64,000 bases of DNA from Paenibacillus contaminans (GTDB taxonomy: Bacteria > Bacillota > Bacilli > Paenibacillales > NBRC-103111): NCBI RefSeq assembly GCF_003285015.1, contig NZ_QMFB01000025.1, positions 1 through 64,000 of the forward strand, read 5' to 3'. A model generated the notes under the pieces. It did no database searches. It had not been told where the DNA came from and saw only the letters and a list, made by a program, of their open reading frames with translations. Positions 60,099-64,000 of the stretch are shown here, one piece after another; within the stretch, counting starts at the first letter, position 1, and each line of letters starts with the position of its first letter. Position numbers and translations under genes: made by a program.

Positions 60099-61560
60099 TT
60101 TTCGCCCCAAAGGAATAACGCGCAAAATATTCCTGATTACAAGCGGCCTGCTCGTCGTGTGTACGGTGATCATATTTACCGTTTTTTATTATTTGCTGCC
60201 TTCTTTCTATCGCCAGTACAAGGTTAATACGTTGAATACCGCGCTGGAGCAGCTGATTCGCGAATCTGCCCCCCGAACGTTACAACAATCCCAACATGCG
60301 TTGAATGCATTTACCCGGGATTATAATGTTTGGATGGGGATCAAGGATGCCGGGGAACGGCTTGTTTTCGTTCCATCTCCCTATAACGAAGGCGAGGTTG
60401 AGGGAGAGCTGGACCTGTCCGAATCCAAGCAAGAGCAAAGCATGCCGCTCAAAAAAATTAATATTAAGCCGATTGATAATATGTACCAGGCCGAAAAAAC
60501 GATTTCGTTCCTTGACGGGCGCTACACGCTGGTGCTGATGGCTACGCTGCAGCCGATAAACGAAGCGTCGGAAGCGATATTATTGTTTGCGCCTTACGTC
60601 ATCGTGCTGGTTCTATTGATTTCCGTTACCGGAGCGATTCTTTATTCCAAAATGATTACGAAGCCGCTGCTCCGCATCAATCGGGTTGCCAAAAAAATGG
60701 CGAATCTCGAGTTCGATGCCGATTGCAGCGTGCATTCGCAGGACGAGATCGGCGAGCTGTCGCGCAGCTTGAACCGGCTCTCGCATAATCTGGAGCGAAC
60801 AATGGCGGAGCTGAAGCAGGCCAATGAACAGCTGACCGGCGAAATTCAGAAGGAGCGGGAGCTTGAAGAGAAACGCAAGCAATTTATCGCGACCGTTTCC
60901 CATGAGCTCAAAACGCCGATTACAGCTGTAATGGGCCAGATCGAAGGGATGATTCATCAGATCGGGGCCTACAAGGACCGGGACAAATATTTGCGCCGAT
61001 CGTATGCCGTTATGCAGGATATGGAGAAGCTTGTCAAAGAGCTGCTGGACATTTCCAAGCTGGAAAATTCGGGCTTCGAGCCGCAATGGAAGCAGGTTGA
61101 TCTGTCATGCTTAGTCAAGGAATGCTTACAGCAGCTTGAATACGCCAGCACGGTCAAACACATCGCGATGAGTTCGGATATAGCGGAGCCGATAACGATC
61201 CGCGCGGATCGCAGTTTGCTCCGGAAAGCGGTCATGAACGTGATCCTGAACGCCATTCAATATTCGAAGCTGGGCGAAGGGGTCGGCGTAAGGCTGTTCG
61301 GCCGGGACGGCGCACATCTACTCGAGGTGCTGAATACGGGGGCGCATATCGAGGAAAACCAGTTGGAGGAGCTGTTTCAGCCTTTCCATCGGCTGGAGAA
61401 ATCGCGAAGCCGCAGCACGGGCGGAAGCGGCCTCGGCTTGTATATCGTGAGGGAAATCATGGACATCCACAATTTTGATTATTCCATTCGGAATACGGAG
61501 CAAGGGGTGCTGTTCACGATCGTTTTCCCGGGAGAAGCGCCTCCGAATTATCCGAACTAA
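60091..61560 (+). CDS. sensor histidine kinase (HAMP, HisKA, HATPase)
   Basis: A 489-residue membrane kinase. Membrane segments lie at about 14-36 and 168-190 around an extracellular sensor. A HAMP domain follows, then the phospho-His in ATVSHELKTPITAV (about 272) and an ATPase domain with VILNAIQYS (N box) and GGSGLGLYIVREIM (G box). It should phosphorylate the preceding regulator. The genes overlap by eight bases. A strong terminator follows. Confidence 0.92.
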   Translation: MSNFRPKGITRKIFLITSGLLVVCTVIIFTVFYYLLPSFYRQYKVNTLNTALEQLIRESAPRTLQQSQHALNAFTRDYNVWMGIKDAGERLVFVPSPYNEGEVEGELDLSESKQEQSMPLKKINIKPIDNMYQAEKTISFLDGRYTLVLMATLQPINEASEAILLFAPYVIVLVLLISVTGAILYSKMITKPLLRINRVAKKMANLEFDADCSVHSQDEIGELSRSLNRLSHNLERTMAELKQANEQLTGEIQKERELEEKRKQFIATVSHELKTPITAVMGQIEGMIHQIGAYKDRDKYLRRSYAVMQDMEKLVKELLDISKLENSGFEPQWKQVDLSCLVKECLQQLEYASTVKHIAMSSDIAEPITIRADRSLLRKAVMNVILNAIQYSKLGEGVGVRLFGRDGAHLLEVLNTGAHIEENQLEELFQPFHRLEKSRSRSTGGSGLGLYIVREIMDIHNFDYSIRNTEQGVLFTIVFPGEAPPNYPN

Positions 61561-61599
61561 TAATTGCTTTCGCTGAATCTTAGATAAACGTTAAGCCCT

Positions 61600-61645
61600 A
61601 AAAACAGCGTGTGTACCGGAAACGGTTCGCACGCTGTTTTTTTTT
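61600..61645 (+). terminator. Rho-independent terminator after the two-component system
   Basis: AAAACAGCGTG pairs with CACGCTGTTTT around an inner small stem (ACCGGAAACGGT), followed by a run of T residues. Confidence 0.93.
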
Positions 61646-61664
61646 GCCTAGACAAAGCAATTCC

Positions 61665-61753
61665 TGTGGATAACGGGGCTCCCCCGGAAGGAATCGGCAT
61701 ATGTTCCAGAGGCATGCTTCGCCCTTGGGGGACTTTATTCCACATCATCCACA
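61665..61753. promoter_or_regulatory. Two DnaA-box-like sequences
   Basis: TGTGGATAA at 61665-61673 is the exact complement of the DnaA box TTATCCACA, and TCATCCACA at 61745-61753 has one mismatch. They lie in a 277-base gap before a sugar transporter. Two sites are too few to call an origin, and chance is likely. Confidence 0.25.
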
Positions 61754-61837
61754 CATCAACTCCACATGAACTCCATATCGTTCCTTTAAGATTAGCCAAG
61801 TAAGCAACAGGAATATTGCAGGAAGGGAGGAAACGCC

Positions 61838-62713
61838 ATGCGTTTTCGGCGCTGGATGCGCAAGGATGCGGCGGCTGCGTCGCTGTTTCTGGCACCGAGC
61901 CTGATCGGGTTTTTGATTTTTTATTTGATCCCTTTCGGGATGGGGATCGTGTACTCCTTTCAGAGCTCGTCGATGGACGGTTCCTTCGTCGGCTTGGATA
62001 ACTATCGGGAGCTGCTCGACAGCTCGTCATTCCGCAAAGCGGCGGCAAACACGTTCTGGTTTACCGCCCTCAGCGTTCCGCTTATGGCGGCGTTTTCGCT
62101 TTATATCGCCATGCTGCTGAATCAGAACGTTTATTTGCGGAATTGGCTGCGGACGGCGTACGTCATGCCGCTTGTCGTTCCGGTTGCCTCGATTATTCTC
62201 ATTTGGCAAGTGTTGTTCGACTGGAACGGAACGCTTAATGCCGTAATGAACAGCCTGGGGATCGACCGCATCGACTGGATGAAATCGGACTGGGCCCGGT
62301 ATGTCGTCATATTCGTTTATTTGTGGAAGAACATCGGATATAACATCATTTTGTTCATGGCAGGCTTGCAAAATATCCCGGGCGACTATTACGAAACCGC
62401 CGATGTGGAAGGTGCCGGACCGATACGCAAGTTCACGAATATTACGCTTGTTTATTTGATCCCGGCGATATTTTTCGTGGTGCTTATGTCGATCATCAAC
62501 TCCTTTAAAGTATTTCGCGAGACGTATCTGATTGCAGGGGATTACCCGCAGGACAGCATTTATATGCTGCAGCATTATATGAACAATATGTTTCTGTCGT
62601 TGGATATTCAAAAGCTTACGGCCGCCGCCTCGATTATGGCCGCCGGGATCGTCCTGATCGTCATCGCGCTGTTCGCCTTGGAACGCCGGTTTCGGCAGTT
62701 TATGGACGGTTAA
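61838..62713 (+). CDS. CUT1 sugar ABC transporter permease (MalF-like), third transporter
   Basis: A 291-residue membrane protein with six segments and the EAA loop DYYETADVEGAGPIRKFTNI. It is the first gene of the third permease pair. ATG 61838 follows GGAAGGGAGG. No binding protein gene precedes it; it may lie beyond the window end. Confidence 0.88.
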   Translation: MRFRRWMRKDAAAASLFLAPSLIGFLIFYLIPFGMGIVYSFQSSSMDGSFVGLDNYRELLDSSSFRKAAANTFWFTALSVPLMAAFSLYIAMLLNQNVYLRNWLRTAYVMPLVVPVASIILIWQVLFDWNGTLNAVMNSLGIDRIDWMKSDWARYVVIFVYLWKNIGYNIILFMAGLQNIPGDYYETADVEGAGPIRKFTNITLVYLIPAIFFVVLMSIINSFKVFRETYLIAGDYPQDSIYMLQHYMNNMFLSLDIQKLTAAASIMAAGIVLIVIALFALERRFRQFMDG

Positions 62714-62744
62714 GGGGAAGACGAGCTGAAATGGAGGGAAAAGG

Positions 62745-63611
62745 ATGAAAACATCGCATGCCGCAATAAAAAGCTTGAAGACGGTTTTCCTCGGCTGTCT
62801 CGCGGTTTTGCTGCTTGCGCCTATTGCGCTTACCGTCACCAATTCCTTCATGACGGAGCAGGAAATTGCCATGAATTACGGAGCAATCGGCAAAGTCGGA
62901 TCCGATGCGAACCTGTTCGTCAATGCGAAGCTCATTCCGGACTGGGTGTCGTTCGAGCAATACGTCAAAGTGCTTGTAGACACGCCCGCTTATTTGTTTA
63001 TGTTCTGGAACTCGGTCCGGCTAGTCGTGCCGATCATGATCGGACAGGTTATCGTCGCATCGCTCGCGGCTTACGGATTTGCGAAGCTGCGGTTCAGGGG
63101 AAGGGACAAGCTGTTCTTCCTCTACCTGATAACGATGCTGATGCCGTTTCAGGTAACGCTGGTGCCGAACTTCATCGTGGCGGATAAGCTCGGATTGATG
63201 AACAGCGGCAGCGCGATTATTTTGCCGGGGATTTTTGCGGCGTTCGGAGTTTTTCTGCTCCGGCAGTTTATGCTGAACATCCCTTACGCCTATGTCGAGG
63301 CGGCAAAAATCGACGGCGCCGGCCAACTGCGGATATTTCTGTCCATCATCATGCCGATGGTGAAGCCGGCGGTTGCGGCGCTGATCATCCTGCTGTTCGT
63401 CGACAACTGGAATATGGTCGAGCAGCCGCTGATCTTTTTGCAGGATGCATTCAAACAGCCGTTGTCTGTCTATTTATCGCGGATCAATGGGGAAGCGCGG
63501 GGAGTTGCGTTTGCGGCTTCAGTCGTTTATATGATGCCAATGGTCCTGCTGTTTCTGTACGCGGAGCCGTATTTTATCGAAGGCATTCAATTATCGGGCG
63601 TGAAAGGGTGA
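62745..63611 (+). CDS. CUT1 carbohydrate ABC transporter permease (MalG-like), third transporter
   Basis: A 288-residue membrane protein with six segments and the EAA loop AYVEAAKIDGAGQLRIFLSI. It is the partner of the preceding permease. ATG 62745 follows GGAGGGAAAAGG. It is followed within eight bases by an adaptor gene, an uncommon neighbour for a sugar permease. Confidence 0.88.
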   Translation: MKTSHAAIKSLKTVFLGCLAVLLLAPIALTVTNSFMTEQEIAMNYGAIGKVGSDANLFVNAKLIPDWVSFEQYVKVLVDTPAYLFMFWNSVRLVVPIMIGQVIVASLAAYGFAKLRFRGRDKLFFLYLITMLMPFQVTLVPNFIVADKLGLMNSGSAIILPGIFAAFGVFLLRQFMLNIPYAYVEAAKIDGAGQLRIFLSIIMPMVKPAVAALIILLFVDNWNMVEQPLIFLQDAFKQPLSVYLSRINGEARGVAFAASVVYMMPMVLLFLYAEPYFIEGIQLSGVKG

Positions 63612-63618
63612 GTAAGAA

Positions 63619-64000
63619 GTGCGAAAAAAGACGATCGGCGTTATTGCCGGCTTGTTCTTGAGCGCTTTGCTGCTGCTGACTTTTTTCAGCAATACGATGC
63701 TCGCCTTGACGCTGCCGAAGGTCGTCACGGAGAAGCCGCGGAAAGCGGCGCTTCAACAGAAGATAGAGGGCGCAGGGACGATCGTTCCGCAAGAGGAGAT
63801 CGAGCTGAAAAGTCCGTCCGGCCAAAAAGCCGCAGGCATTCACGTCAAAGAAGGAGATGCGGTCAAGAGAGGGCAGAAGCTGATTACGTTCGATAACAAG
63901 GAAACGCAGCGGCAGCTGCAGGACGAGCAGTCGAGATTGCAGCAGCAGAAGCTTTCGCAGGAGAAGCTCAAAGAAAGCTTTATTAAAGCGCAGCAAAGCG
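63619..64000 (+). CDS. HlyD/RND-type membrane fusion (adaptor) protein, cut by window end
   Basis: The first 127 codons are visible. An N-terminal membrane anchor (GVIAGLFLSALLLLTFFSN) is followed by the barrel-sandwich (lipoyl-like) half GAGTIVPQEEIELKSPSGQKA...VKEGDAVKRGQKLITF and the start of a coiled-coil hairpin (QLQDEQSRLQQQKL). Adaptors of this sort join export pumps or peptide transporters to the envelope. GTG 63619 is the likely start, although the ribosome site (GAGTAAGAA) is weak. Its place just after sugar permeases is odd, and the genes beyond the window are needed to know its job. Confidence 0.78.
   Translation, partial: MRKKTIGVIAGLFLSALLLLTFFSNTMLALTLPKVVTEKPRKAALQQKIEGAGTIVPQEEIELKSPSGQKAAGIHVKEGDAVKRGQKLITFDNKETQRQLQDEQSRLQQQKLSQEKLKESFIKAQQS

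Noticed and set aside
61665-61753. Replication origin from DnaA-box-like sequences
   Set aside because: Only one exact and one near match, no AT-rich unwinding region and no dnaA or dnaN genes nearby.

Overview
The window looks like a chromosomal segment of a Paenibacillus-type member of the Firmicutes (Paenibacillaceae). Reasons: a trnD-like tRNA cluster, the yhbD-yhbE-yhbF (bactofilin) block, a YteA-type zinc-finger protein, a RecQ with a YpbB-like HTH tail, SLH-anchored giant surface proteins, YesM/YesN two-component systems and CUT1 sugar transporters without their own ATPase. This placement rests on reading the proteins by eye, not on a search.

Layout. 1-1226: twelve tRNA genes (the first cut by the window edge) and terminators. 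1250-5029: an alpha-galactosidase-like enzyme divergent from an AraC-type regulator, then a small DUF6630-like protein. 5381-10009: an SLH-anchored DUF4838 protein with a CcpA (cre) site in front of it. 10337-17568: housekeeping genes (yhbD, two bactofilins, an MFS exporter, RecQ, a YteA-like protein). 17635-24509: a GntR/LacI-type regulator with three copies of a palindromic operator, then an LplABC-like sugar importer, an Asp-box sialidase-fold protein and an HpaI-type aldolase. 24584-29710: a second SLH/DUF4838 protein ending in four tandem repeats. 29711-30365: a gene-free stretch with a remnant matching the 3' end of the response regulator gene further on.

30366-55628: eleven genes on one strand, nearly all tightly packed. 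They are a YesM kinase, a YesN regulator, a binding protein, two permeases, a large glycosidase-like protein, an AAC(3)-family acetyltransferase, an amidohydrolase, an FG-GAP propeller protein, a 2587-residue SLH protein with ten discoidin-like repeats and a sialidase fold, an amidohydrolase-aminotransferase fusion and a lactonase-like amidohydrolase. I infer a sensing, surface-capture, import and breakdown route for a modified glycan, possibly one bearing amino or acyl-amino groups. The substrate cannot be read from the sequence. This cluster is the best candidate here for an undescribed system.

55682-64000: DoxX and HxlR genes sharing a divergent promoter region, a FluC/CrcB pair, a histidine phosphatase, a membrane-anchored molybdopterin oxidoreductase with an internal twin-arginine motif, an OmpR/HisKA two-component system, a third CUT1 permease pair, and the start of a HlyD-type adaptor cut by the window end.
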